A DNA stretch of 64,000 nucleotides, taken from the NCBI GenBank assembly GCA_947475095.1, contig CANJLG010000010.1, positions 1 through 64,000 of the forward strand, given 5' to 3'. The notes beneath the pieces are model-generated. The model did no database searches. It was given only the letters and a program-made list of their open reading frames with translations, and had not been told where the DNA came from. Of this stretch, positions 25,337 through 33,423 are shown piece by piece. Made by a program: the position numbers and the translations under genes. Origin of the DNA: Flavobacteriales bacterium (GTDB lineage: Bacteria > Bacteroidota > Bacteroidia > Flavobacteriales_D > Crocinitomicaceae). Every line of letters starts with the position of its first letter. Position 1 is the stretch's first letter.

Positions 25337-25606
25337 ATGAAAATGAAATATTTACTAATCGGAATGATAAGCATCGCGGTATCCTCTTGTGGTGGAGGAT
25401 TAGAGTCGCAGGTAAAAAAACTAGCAGAAAAGGAATGTGAGTGTGAAAAACTCAAAGGAAAGGAAGAAAATGACTGCGAAGATGAGGGTGAAGATATGGA
25501 AAAAGATTTAGAAAAAGCAATGAAAGATGCAGGAATAAAGAGCTCTGAAGAAAGGGAATTGAAGGAGCTTTATAAAGATACATACAAGGATTGCAAAGGT
25601 AAATAA
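25337..25606 (+). CDS. Small cysteine-containing lipoprotein
   Basis: The 89 residues have a lipoprotein signal ending VSSC (Cys about 18), followed by GGGLESQVKKLAEKECECEK and two acidic-basic helices up to KDCKGK. The CxC and two single Cys residues in a helical, highly charged context echo the C-terminal domain of the lipoprotein near 6.0 kb. Function unknown. A strong hairpin terminator follows the stop. Confidence 0.6.
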   Translation: MKMKYLLIGMISIAVSSCGGGLESQVKKLAEKECECEKLKGKEENDCEDEGEDMEKDLEKAMKDAGIKSSEERELKELYKDTYKDCKGK

Positions 25607-25642
25607 GATCGTTAACAGTAGCTCACCAACACCCATAAATTT

Positions 25643-25672
25643 ATAGAGCCAATAGCCCACTATTGGCTCTAT
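25643..25672. terminator. Hairpin terminator
   Basis: A perfect 13-base-pair stem (ATAGAGCCAATAG and its complement) with a CCCA loop, followed by a T-rich stretch. It ends the transcript of the small lipoprotein gene just upstream. Confidence 0.85.
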
Positions 25673-25786
25673 TTCTTTTAATAGAACTAAAAATTAACGT
25701 TTAAGAGAGTTTGCGAATACTAGCAATTAATACCTAGAAGTTTAAGTACTTTGAGTTATTTTAAAACAATATGACCAAAGGAACTG

Positions 25787-25795
25787 TACCTTTGC
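25787..25795 (+). promoter_or_regulatory. Promoter -7 element, leaderless arrangement, helicase gene
   Basis: TACCTTTGC fits TAnnTTTGC exactly and is only 3 bases before the helicase ATG, so transcription would begin at or inside the start codon. No room for a ribosome binding site. Confidence 0.6.
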
Positions 25796-25798
25796 AAT

Positions 25799-27121
25799 AT
25801 GATCAAAGATACCCCAGGCGTTTCCACAATACTTTCATCGATTGGTTTCACGTCATTAAATCCCCTGCAAGAAGAAACACTTCAGAAAAGTAAGGAGAAT
25901 GATAATGTAATGATCTTATCGCAGACGGGTTCTGGAAAAACATTCGCTTTTTTATTGCCCCTTTTCTTGAGACTTGATGTTAATGTAAAAAATGTTCAGG
26001 CACTTATAATCGTTCCATCTAGAGAATTAGCGATGCAGATTGAAAGTGTTTTCCGCTCCATGAAAACCAACCATAAAGTATTAACATGCTACGGAGGACA
26101 TTCAATTCAGGTTGAAAAGAAAAGCTTAATTGAATCGCCTAGCTTACTGATAGGAACCCCAGGAAGAATTTGTGACCATATTTCCCAAAATACAATCAAT
26201 TTATCACGCGTTTCCCAATTAGTCGTTGACGAATACGATAAAAGTTTGGAATTTGGATTTGAAGAACAGCTAAAATTTATCTACCATAAGTTAGATGGCT
26301 TAAAATATACTACACTCGTTTCAGCGACAGAACACAAAGAATTCCCTCCCTACTTTGCTTTTCGAAACCCTGCTATGGTAAACTATCTCGATAGCTCAGT
26401 AGCTCCAGCTATCACTTTTTATCATGTGCCAGTTAAAACGTATACTAAACTGGATAGCTTATTCCAATTACTGTGCTCCTTTAAAGGAGCTTTAACGATT
26501 GTGTTTTGTAATTTCCGAGAAGCAACCGAAACGGTTTGTCACTATTTAAAAACGAAACAATATGATTCCATCATCTACCATGGAGGATTGGAACAAGATG
26601 ATCGAGAAAAAGCCCTGTTAAAGTTTAGAAATGGGACCTTTCATACGCTCATTTGTACAGATTTAGGTTCGAGAGGCCTAGATATTCCTGCTATTCAACA
26701 TGTTGTGCATTTCCAATTTCCCCAAAACGAAGAAGCCTTTATTCATCGCAATGGAAGGACGGCTAGAATGACTGCAAATGGCTCTTCGTATTTACTCGTT
26801 AATAAAGAAGAAAATAAACCTGAATATCTTAGTTTTTCAACCGAAGAATTTATAATGCCAACTGAAATAATATCGCCTCTTCAAAGCCCATGGATAACTT
26901 TATATTTTAGCGGAGGAAAAAAAGATAAAATCAATAAAATTGATCTTGTCGGATTTTTGAGTCAGAAAGGAGGCTTAGCGAAAGAAGATATTGGCTTAAT
27001 AAATGTGCAAGATTTTTGCAGCTATGTTGCTGTTAAGACTAATTCAGAAAACCAACTCTTAGCTAAAATTCGAATTGAAAAAGTGAAAGGTAAAAAGTTA
27101 AAAATTGACATTGCACGATAA
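25799..27121 (+). CDS. DEAD-box-type RNA helicase with DbpA RNA-binding domain (motif II reads DEYD)
   Basis: The 440-residue protein has the RecA helicase core: SQTGSGKT (Walker A), VPSREL, TPGR, motif II as VVDEYDKS instead of DEAD, SAT, and motif VI HRNGRTAR. The second half includes LICTDLGSRGLDIP. Residues about 365-440 (LYFSGGKKDKINKIDLVGFL to GKKLKIDIAR) match the C-terminal RNA-binding domain of DbpA. DbpA acts in 50S assembly by binding 23S rRNA hairpin 92. The Y in the DEAD position is unusual but within the tolerated range of D-E-x-D. Confidence 0.88.
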   Translation: MIKDTPGVSTILSSIGFTSLNPLQEETLQKSKENDNVMILSQTGSGKTFAFLLPLFLRLDVNVKNVQALIIVPSRELAMQIESVFRSMKTNHKVLTCYGGHSIQVEKKSLIESPSLLIGTPGRICDHISQNTINLSRVSQLVVDEYDKSLEFGFEEQLKFIYHKLDGLKYTTLVSATEHKEFPPYFAFRNPAMVNYLDSSVAPAITFYHVPVKTYTKLDSLFQLLCSFKGALTIVFCNFREATETVCHYLKTKQYDSIIYHGGLEQDDREKALLKFRNGTFHTLICTDLGSRGLDIPAIQHVVHFQFPQNEEAFIHRNGRTARMTANGSSYLLVNKEENKPEYLSFSTEEFIMPTEIISPLQSPWITLYFSGGKKDKINKIDLVGFLSQKGGLAKEDIGLINVQDFCSYVAVKTNSENQLLAKIRIEKVKGKKLKIDIAR

Positions 27122-27215
27122 AATAAATAGATTAATCAGATACAGGGGGCAATTAGTGTAACTTTTAGCATTAATTTTACTTAAACAAATCAAATTTTTT
27201 AATTTGTTCGTTCAT

Positions 27216-29255
27216 ATGATTAAAATTCTACCGCTATTTCTTGGTTTATTTTTGACCATTTCCAACATCACAGCACAAGTTGACCCATGCATCACCACCG
27301 ATAAAAAACAACTCAAAGCAATTGAGGTCATCAAAAAAGAAAGCGATTTTAATAAAGTAAGTATTCTTTTAAAAGAGGCTATTAAAAACTATCCGGAAAA
27401 TGCAGAATTGCATTTTATATATGCCCAAAGAACGTACTCATTTGCTATGGTATGCTTTGACAAGCAAGAAACAGAGGCCAAAGGAGAACAAAATCTAAAA
27501 CTGGCCTATATCCTATTCCAATTAACTCAAAAAAAATGCAAGAACTTTAATGCCGATTGCCCCTATTACCTAGGTTCAATTTTATTATCCAATGGAGATA
27601 AAAAAAATGCAGCCATCAAACTGAACGAATTTATCGATTTTCCGCAAGATGATTTTACCCGATTACCCAGTGACAACAGCACAAAAAGAGAACAAGTTCA
27701 GAAATTTTTGTCCGATTATATGGCTGAAAAAGCGTTATTAGATAATCCTGTACCTTTCGAACCAAAACTAGTGGCTAATGTCAGCACGGCTTCCGATGAA
27801 TACTTCCCAATGATTTCGCCAGATAATGACTTGCTGTTTTTTACTCGAAAAGTGGACCGAACAAATCTTGGTGATATTGCCATAAATATTAGAGAAGAGT
27901 TTACGGTGGCAAGTAGGAATAATGTATCAAGTAATTTCTCAAGTGGCGAGCCACTGCCTAAGCCATTTAATGACGGGACTTTTGCTAATTATGGTACCGC
28001 AAGCTTATCCGTTGATAATAAGGAAATGATTATTTGTGCCTGTAAAAACGAAGTTGTGTATAAGCAAAACTACCTTAATTGCGATTTATATACAACCACC
28101 TTCAAACGAAGTGGCAAAGGTGGAAACGACTTTTCATGGTCGCCATTAATTAATATGGGACCAGGGATAAATACCATAGATGGATGGGAAGCACAACCAG
28201 CTCTTTCAGCAGATGGTAAATTACTTTTTTATACAACTCTAAGAAAAGGTTCTCGCGATAATGATATTTATTACTGTGAGCGACAAATAGATGGCTCTTG
28301 GGGCATAGGGAAACCCTTTGATGTAGTTAATACAGCAGGGAAAGATAAAAGTCCCTTTTTTCACCAAGATGGTGAAACTTTGTATTTTGTATCAACCACT
28401 ACAGAAAATAGAAAAGGAGCTGGTGGCTTGGATATTTTCTATATTAGAAAGGAAAATGGAACATGGACAGCACCCAAAAACATTGGCGTACCTATTAATA
28501 CAACGTATGATGAATTGGGACTTTTTGTATCAACAAATGGAAAATTAGCCTATTATTCGAGTATGCAAGACGGAAATTGGAACATCTTTTCTTTCGAGTT
28601 ATACCCAGAAGCACGCCCCAAAGAAGTTGTTATTCTGAAGGGTGAATTAAAAGACGAGAATAACAAAGCGATTTCCAATGCCGAAGTGGTCATAACAAAC
28701 CATGAAACTGGAGAAAAATCAACCTTCAAAGTAAACGGTGATGATGGAAAATATGCGGCAGTTGTAAAAATAAATACACCCGGAGATCTAACGCTGACTG
28801 TAAAAAAGGATGGATATGCTTTTAATGCCGTCGTAATTGACTCCAACACCATAAACGTTAAAAAAGAAGCGATTCCAAAAACTAACTTTATTTTAGAAGA
28901 ACTTAAAGAGGGAAAAAATTATAGCATAAACGACATTCTATTTGCCCCTAATTCATATGAAATTCCGAATCGTTCAAAAATAATATTGGCAGGGTTTAGT
29001 GATTATCTAAAGGATAATATGTCAATTAAAATTGCCATTCATGGACATACAGACGATAAAGGAGACGATAATACAAATTTAATTTTATCATCAAACAGAG
29101 CAGAAGCAGTTAAAAACTACTTAATCGAAAAAGGCATAGACGGAAAACGGCTCAGTTCAAAAGGATTCGGTGAACAAAAACCCAAAGAATTAAATGACAG
29201 TGAAGAAAATAGAAAGATAAACCGAAGAACTGAATTCCAGCTTTTGAAAGAATAA
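27216..29255 (+). CDS. PorE-like outer-membrane protein: TPR, PD40 propeller, carboxypeptidase-like and OmpA domains
   Basis: I start at MIKILPLFLG, the second Met of the frame, giving 679 residues with a signal peptide ending SNITAQ. A helical TPR-like region lies at about 20-150. PD40 repeats with NVSTASDEYFPMISPDND, EAQPALSADGKLLFY, and DKSPFFHQDGETLYFVS occupy about 175-470. A CarboxypepD_reg-like domain (LKDENNKAISNAEVVI) follows, then a C-terminal OmpA domain with IAIHGHTDDKG and NRRTEFQLL. This order is that of PorE, which tethers the T9SS core to peptidoglycan. A second such gene lies at 53 kb. Confidence 0.85.
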   Translation: MIKILPLFLGLFLTISNITAQVDPCITTDKKQLKAIEVIKKESDFNKVSILLKEAIKNYPENAELHFIYAQRTYSFAMVCFDKQETEAKGEQNLKLAYILFQLTQKKCKNFNADCPYYLGSILLSNGDKKNAAIKLNEFIDFPQDDFTRLPSDNSTKREQVQKFLSDYMAEKALLDNPVPFEPKLVANVSTASDEYFPMISPDNDLLFFTRKVDRTNLGDIAINIREEFTVASRNNVSSNFSSGEPLPKPFNDGTFANYGTASLSVDNKEMIICACKNEVVYKQNYLNCDLYTTTFKRSGKGGNDFSWSPLINMGPGINTIDGWEAQPALSADGKLLFYTTLRKGSRDNDIYYCERQIDGSWGIGKPFDVVNTAGKDKSPFFHQDGETLYFVSTTTENRKGAGGLDIFYIRKENGTWTAPKNIGVPINTTYDELGLFVSTNGKLAYYSSMQDGNWNIFSFELYPEARPKEVVILKGELKDENNKAISNAEVVITNHETGEKSTFKVNGDDGKYAAVVKINTPGDLTLTVKKDGYAFNAVVIDSNTINVKKEAIPKTNFILEELKEGKNYSINDILFAPNSYEIPNRSKIILAGFSDYLKDNMSIKIAIHGHTDDKGDDNTNLILSSNRAEAVKNYLIEKGIDGKRLSSKGFGEQKPKELNDSEENRKINRRTEFQLLKE

Positions 29256-29612
29256 TTACTTCGTGAAATTTTTCTTTTCCCTAATCCTTGCAGATTTACC
29301 AGTACGTTCTCTGAAATAAAATATCCTAGCACGCCTAACTGCACCTCGCTTAACGATAGAAACAGTGTCTAAAAATGGGGATGAAATTGGAAAAATTCGC
29401 TCTACTCCAATATTTCCTGACATTTTACGAACAGTAAAGGTTTCAGTAAGACCGCTACCTCGTCGTTGCAAAACAACGCCCTGAAATTGCTGGATTCGCT
29501 CTTTTAATCCTTCTTTAATTTTATAGGACACTATTACTGTATCTCCAGCTCCAAACAATGGTAAATCATTGGCTGCAACTAATTCTTTTTGAATTTCACT
29601 TATAAAGTTCAT
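29256..29612 (-). CDS. rplS: 50S ribosomal protein L19
   Basis: The 118-residue protein has GDTVIVSYKIKEG, IQQFQGVVLQRRGSGLTETFTVRKMS, GVERIFPISSPFLD and RRARIFYFRERTGKSARIREK, the L19 core. It sits at the 30S-50S interface. In many bacteria rplS follows rpsP-rimM-trmD; here it is alone, almost 19 kb from rpsP. Its stop touches the end of the PorE-like gene convergently. Confidence 0.96.
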   Translation of the reverse strand: MNFISEIQKELVAANDLPLFGAGDTVIVSYKIKEGLKERIQQFQGVVLQRRGSGLTETFTVRKMSGNIGVERIFPISSPFLDTVSIVKRGAVRRARIFYFRERTGKSARIREKKNFTK

Positions 29613-29753
29613 GACAATTATTTTTAAACCGTTTATCGCTAACGGGGGTGCAATATTACAAAATATATCTTAAAAAATTAAACGAATTGAATAAAAAATT
29701 ATGCTTAACTAAATTTAGAATCAATAAAGAACGATATTCCTCACTCTAACTAA

Positions 29754-30266
29754 TCAAATATAGAGGTAAACCATATAAATACCAAGGCTTAGTAAGGCGT
29801 AGATAACAACGATTTGAATATTAATTGATGAGAAATAGTTTGGCTTAGCTTTAACAGATTTAGATGATGCTGATGACGATGGTTTTTTCTCGGTATTCAT
29901 TTCCTTTTTAATGTTAGTTTTAATGGGAGGTGTTTTTTCAGTTGCTCGCAATGGTTTTGATACTGCCAATGGCGGTTTGATTGGTTTGATTGGTTTTTTT
30001 TCATTTGTTAGATCGAGTTGATACCTTGACCATTTGAGCTCATAGTTCGCACCCAAAATTACAATGTCGCCTAATCCCAACATAGTATAGCCATTCAATC
30101 TTACACCATTTACGAAGGTGCCGCTTTTTGAATTTAAGTCTGTAATAAAAACATTGTTATTAGCATCACAGAATAATTCAAGATGAAACAATTCAATATC
30201 AACATTGTCGATTACCAAATCATTTTCCTCCGAGCGCCCTATTCGTAAATGAATTTTACTTTCCAT
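29754..30266 (-). CDS. FHA-domain protein with a C-terminal membrane anchor
   Basis: I start at ATG MESKIHL (170 residues); the upstream in-frame TTG is less likely. The N-terminal FHA domain (about 1-85) has LRIGRSEENDLVID, IELFHLELFCD (His at the phosphothreonine loop), LNSKSGTFVNGVRL and GDIVILG. A linker of Lys and Pro (about 90-145) leads to a membrane segment of about 18 residues at the C-terminus. It would bind a phosphothreonine partner on the cytoplasmic side. Divergently oriented to parA. Confidence 0.85.
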   Translation of the reverse strand: MESKIHLRIGRSEENDLVIDNVDIELFHLELFCDANNNVFITDLNSKSGTFVNGVRLNGYTMLGLGDIVILGANYELKWSRYQLDLTNEKKPIKPIKPPLAVSKPLRATEKTPPIKTNIKKEMNTEKKPSSSASSKSVKAKPNYFSSINIQIVVIYALLSLGIYMVYLYI

Positions 30267-30433
30267 AGTAGATAAAAACAACTTTGTTCTTTGCCAATTT
30301 TAATTTAAATGAGGTCATAATGAACATTTAAAACAATTATAAACAAATTTAACGAAATTCAGTTAATAAAATCATTGGTATAAGTTAATTTATCTAGTAA
30401 ACTTAAATTAATTTTATAGAATAAATAATTAGT

Positions 30434-31246
30434 ATGGGGAAGGTAATCGCAATTGCAAACCAGAAAGGCGGTGTTGGTAAAACTACTACAGCAATTAACT
30501 TAGGCGGATGCTTAGGGGTATTGGAATATAAAACATTAATTATTGATGCAGATCCTCAAGCTAATTCTACATCAGGTACAGGCTTTGATCCAAAGTCAGT
30601 GCGTAATATTTATGACTGCTTAGTGAACGAATTGCACCCTAAAGATGCAATTTTAAAAACACAAAATCCAAACTTAGATATACTACCATCACACATTGAT
30701 CTAGTTGGTGCAGAATTAGAAATGATTAATTTACCTAATAGAGAATACCTTCTTGAAAAAGCACTCGCAAAAATAAAAGATGATTATGATTTTATTTTAA
30801 TCGATTGTTCTCCTTCCCTTGGCCTGATAACAATCAATGCCTTAGTCGCTGCGGATTCGGTCATGATTCCTGTACAATGTGAATATTTTGCCCTTGAAGG
30901 ACTGAGTAAGTTATTAAATACGATCAAAATTGTGCAGGCGAGGTTAAAACCTAATCTTGAAATTGAAGGAATGGTCTTGACCATGTACGATACTCGCCTA
31001 AGATTAGCAAATCAAGTTGTTGATGAAGTAAAAACACACTTTCAAGAACTCGTATTCGATACAATTATCCATAGAAATACCACCTTAACCGAAGCTTCTA
31101 GCCATGGGGCAACTGTAATTATGCATGATGCTGCATCAAGGGGAACTATAAATTACCTTAATTTTGCTCGTGAGCTTTTACAGAAGAATAATCTGACGAA
31201 AATTGGCAACGAAGAAAAAATAATTGAACTTGATAATGAGCAATAA
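30434..31246 (+). CDS. parA: Chromosome-partitioning ATPase ParA/Soj
   Basis: The 270-residue protein opens with the deviant Walker A motif AIANQKGGVGKTTTAINLG (Lys11 and Lys16) followed by LIIDADPQANST and LIDCSPSLGLIT. It is the ATPase that, with ParB, segregates chromosome origins by binding DNA in its ATP form. The ParB gene overlaps its end by 11 bases. It begins the conserved Bacteroidota operon parA-parB-DUF5683-dapB-lepB-wbqC, all on the plus strand. Confidence 0.95.
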   Translation: MGKVIAIANQKGGVGKTTTAINLGGCLGVLEYKTLIIDADPQANSTSGTGFDPKSVRNIYDCLVNELHPKDAILKTQNPNLDILPSHIDLVGAELEMINLPNREYLLEKALAKIKDDYDFILIDCSPSLGLITINALVAADSVMIPVQCEYFALEGLSKLLNTIKIVQARLKPNLEIEGMVLTMYDTRLRLANQVVDEVKTHFQELVFDTIIHRNTTLTEASSHGATVIMHDAASRGTINYLNFARELLQKNNLTKIGNEEKIIELDNEQ

Positions 31247-32126
31247 CTCAAAAAAACAACCCGCACTTGGTAGAGGTTTAGGGGCGCTATTAACAAATGT
31301 TGATACTGACATCACCTCCTTAACGGGCGCCACGCTTGGATCAATATCATTACTCCCCATCCATTCTATTGAAACAAATCCGTTTAATCCGCGTGAACAC
31401 TTTCAAAAAGAAGCCTTAGAAGAGTTAGCAGTTTCTATTGCTACCCATGGGATTATTCAGCCACTCACCGTGCGGAAATTAGGCCGTGATAAATATCAAC
31501 TCATCTCGGGTGAAAGACGATTTAGAGCTGCTCAATTAGCGGGATTAATCGAAGTTCCAGCCTACATACGCATCGCTAACGACCAAGCAATGTTGGAAAT
31601 GGCGCTCGTTGAAAATATCCAACGGGAAGATCTAAACGCCATTGAAATAGGAATATCGTATCAACGATTAATTGAAGAATGCTCCTTAACTCAAGAACAG
31701 TTGGGTGAAAAAATATCCAAGTCAAGGTCGAATGTTACGAATCACTTGCGCTTGTTAAAATTACCCGCCAATATCCAAGCAGGTGTTAGGGATGGTTTCG
31801 TTTCTATGGGACACGCAAGAGCTTTGGTGGCTGTGTCAGACGAACACGAACAAATTGCCCTTTTTCATCAAGTGATGGAAGAAAATCTGTCGGTTAGAGA
31901 CCTCGAGAAATTACTTAAAAATCAGCGAAGGGAAATTACTACGCCTACTCAACATAATCAAGTCAAACTTTCTTCCATTCAAATGGTTTTTATCGAAGAA
32001 TTGGAAAAACGACTAGCCTCTTCGGTTAATATTCAAAAAAATAATAAAGGGCAAGGAAAATTAATCGTTACCTTTAAATCAGATGACGATTTTAAACGTA
32101 TTGTATCTCTACTAAACGGAGAATGA
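31236..32126 (+). CDS. parB: Chromosome-partitioning protein ParB/Spo0J
   Basis: I take the ATG at MSNNSKK within the parA end, giving 296 residues. The N-terminal GRGLGALL tail activates ParA. The ParB/Srx domain has ETNPFNPREHF, GERRFRAAQLAG and ALVENIQREDLN; the HTH region has LTQEQLGEKISKSRSNVTNHLRLL. It binds parS sites as a clamp that uses CTP. A parS site (consensus TGTTTCACGTGAAACA) was not spotted in the window by eye. It is overlapped with the next gene by 4 bases. Confidence 0.95.
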   Translation: MSNNSKKQPALGRGLGALLTNVDTDITSLTGATLGSISLLPIHSIETNPFNPREHFQKEALEELAVSIATHGIIQPLTVRKLGRDKYQLISGERRFRAAQLAGLIEVPAYIRIANDQAMLEMALVENIQREDLNAIEIGISYQRLIEECSLTQEQLGEKISKSRSNVTNHLRLLKLPANIQAGVRDGFVSMGHARALVAVSDEHEQIALFHQVMEENLSVRDLEKLLKNQRREITTPTQHNQVKLSSIQMVFIEELEKRLASSVNIQKNNKGQGKLIVTFKSDDDFKRIVSLLNGE

Positions 32127-32665
32127 AAAACCTTTTACTGCTTATTGGACTGTTACCGTATTTTTATATCGCCCAAGTGGATCCGATAAAAAATGTCGAT
32201 TCTAGCACCTATCATTTCAAAAAAGCCATGCTTTTATCTGCTTGTTTACCTGGTGCAGGACAAGCCTATAATTCTAAAAAAATGATTAATGGAAAAAAAA
32301 ATGCCTATTGGAAAGTTCCCATAATTTATGCAGGTTTAGGTGCTACTGGTTATTTTTTGATTTCAAATCAGATAATGAAAAATCAACTAAAACAAGAATA
32401 TACCTTAAGGCAAAGTGGTGGAGGAAGTCAAGATTGGGCTCAATATGACGACCAGGCCGTACTTTCAATTTACCAACAATACTTAGATTGGCGCGATTTA
32501 TCAATTTTAGCATTTGGTGCCGTTTATTTCATTCAAATTATTGATGCTGGTATTGAATCACATTTTATTAATTTTGATGTCAGTAATAATCTCACCTTAT
32601 CTGTCGATCCTACTTTAATGAATCTAAAATCTCCAGGTTTTAGTTTAAAAATGACCTTCCGTTAA
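32123..32665 (+). CDS. DUF5683 membrane protein of the parAB operon
   Basis: The 180 residues start with a signal or anchor (LLLIGLLPYFYIAQ), followed by KKAMLLSACLPGAGQAYNSKK, the hallmark of DUF5683 proteins, a membrane segment around IIYAGLGATGYFLI and another around ILAFGAVYFIQIIDA. Function unknown. It overlaps parB by 4 bases, and its place between parB and dapB is conserved in Bacteroidota. Confidence 0.8.
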   Translation: MKNLLLLIGLLPYFYIAQVDPIKNVDSSTYHFKKAMLLSACLPGAGQAYNSKKMINGKKNAYWKVPIIYAGLGATGYFLISNQIMKNQLKQEYTLRQSGGGSQDWAQYDDQAVLSIYQQYLDWRDLSILAFGAVYFIQIIDAGIESHFINFDVSNNLTLSVDPTLMNLKSPGFSLKMTFR

Positions 32666-32676
32666 TTTAAATCGCT

Positions 32677-32685
32677 TATTTTTGC
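32677..32685 (+). promoter_or_regulatory. Promoter -7 element, leaderless arrangement, dapB
   Basis: TATTTTTGC fits TAnnTTTGC and lies 5 bases before the dapB ATG. It suggests that dapB-lepB-wbqC can also be transcribed from here, besides read-through from parAB. Confidence 0.5.
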
Positions 32686-32690
32686 TTCCT

Positions 32691-33410
32691 ATGAACATTG
32701 CGCTAATCGGATATGGGAAAATGGGGAAAGCCATTGAGAAAATTGCGATTGAGAAAGGTCACCAAATCACAGCAATTGTTGATAGTAAAAATCCAATTGA
32801 ATTACTGAAGATCAACAACATTGATGTGGCCATAGAATTCACACGTCCGGAATTAGCCCGTAAACACATGGTTTATTGTTTAGAGATAGGCCTACCGATT
32901 GTTGTTGGAACTACCGCTTGGAAAGAAGATCTTCCTGCGATTACAGATATGGTCAACAAACAGAATGGATCCTTAGTGCATGCCAGTAATTTTAGCATTG
33001 GTGTTAATTTATTCTTTGAAATGAATAAAAAACTTGCGAAAATTATGGAGGCTCACCCTGCCTACAAGTTAGAAATGACAGAAATTCATCACACCCAAAA
33101 ATTAGATAAGCCAAGTGGCACAGCAGTAACCCTTGCGGAAGAAATTATCGAACAGAATACAAATTATAAACATTGGCGCTTAGCAGAAGACAATAAACTA
33201 GTTAATGAAAATGAATTTTTTATTCATGCTTTACGGGAAGAAAATGTTCCTGGAACACATTTAATTAGCTACGAATCACAGATCGATAGCATTCATTTCG
33301 AACATATTGCTCATTCTAGAGATGGTTTCGCTCTTGGTGCTATTGTCGCTGCTGAATGGCTTCAAAATAAAAAAGGTATTTTTACCATGAAAGATGTTTT
33401 ACAACATTAA
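32691..33410 (+). CDS. dapB: 4-hydroxy-tetrahydrodipicolinate reductase
   Basis: I use ATG at MNIALIGYG; the upstream TTG lies in the promoter. The 239-residue enzyme has the NAD(P)-binding motif IALIGYGKMGKAI, VVGTTAW, ASNFSIGVNLFF and the catalytic EIHHTQKLDKPSGTAVTLAEE, with His-His and Lys. It reduces tetrahydrodipicolinate intermediates for lysine and diaminopimelate synthesis. It is somewhat shorter than the E. coli enzyme, as usual in Bacteroidota. lepB follows 13 bases later. Confidence 0.95.
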   Translation: MNIALIGYGKMGKAIEKIAIEKGHQITAIVDSKNPIELLKINNIDVAIEFTRPELARKHMVYCLEIGLPIVVGTTAWKEDLPAITDMVNKQNGSLVHASNFSIGVNLFFEMNKKLAKIMEAHPAYKLEMTEIHHTQKLDKPSGTAVTLAEEIIEQNTNYKHWRLAEDNKLVNENEFFIHALREENVPGTHLISYESQIDSIHFEHIAHSRDGFALGAIVAAEWLQNKKGIFTMKDVLQH

Positions 33411-33423
33411 ATTTATATAACAT

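Noticed and set aside
30282-30433. parS-like site near parAB.
   Set aside because: No 16-base palindrome close to the known parS consensus was seen by eye in the parAB upstream region.
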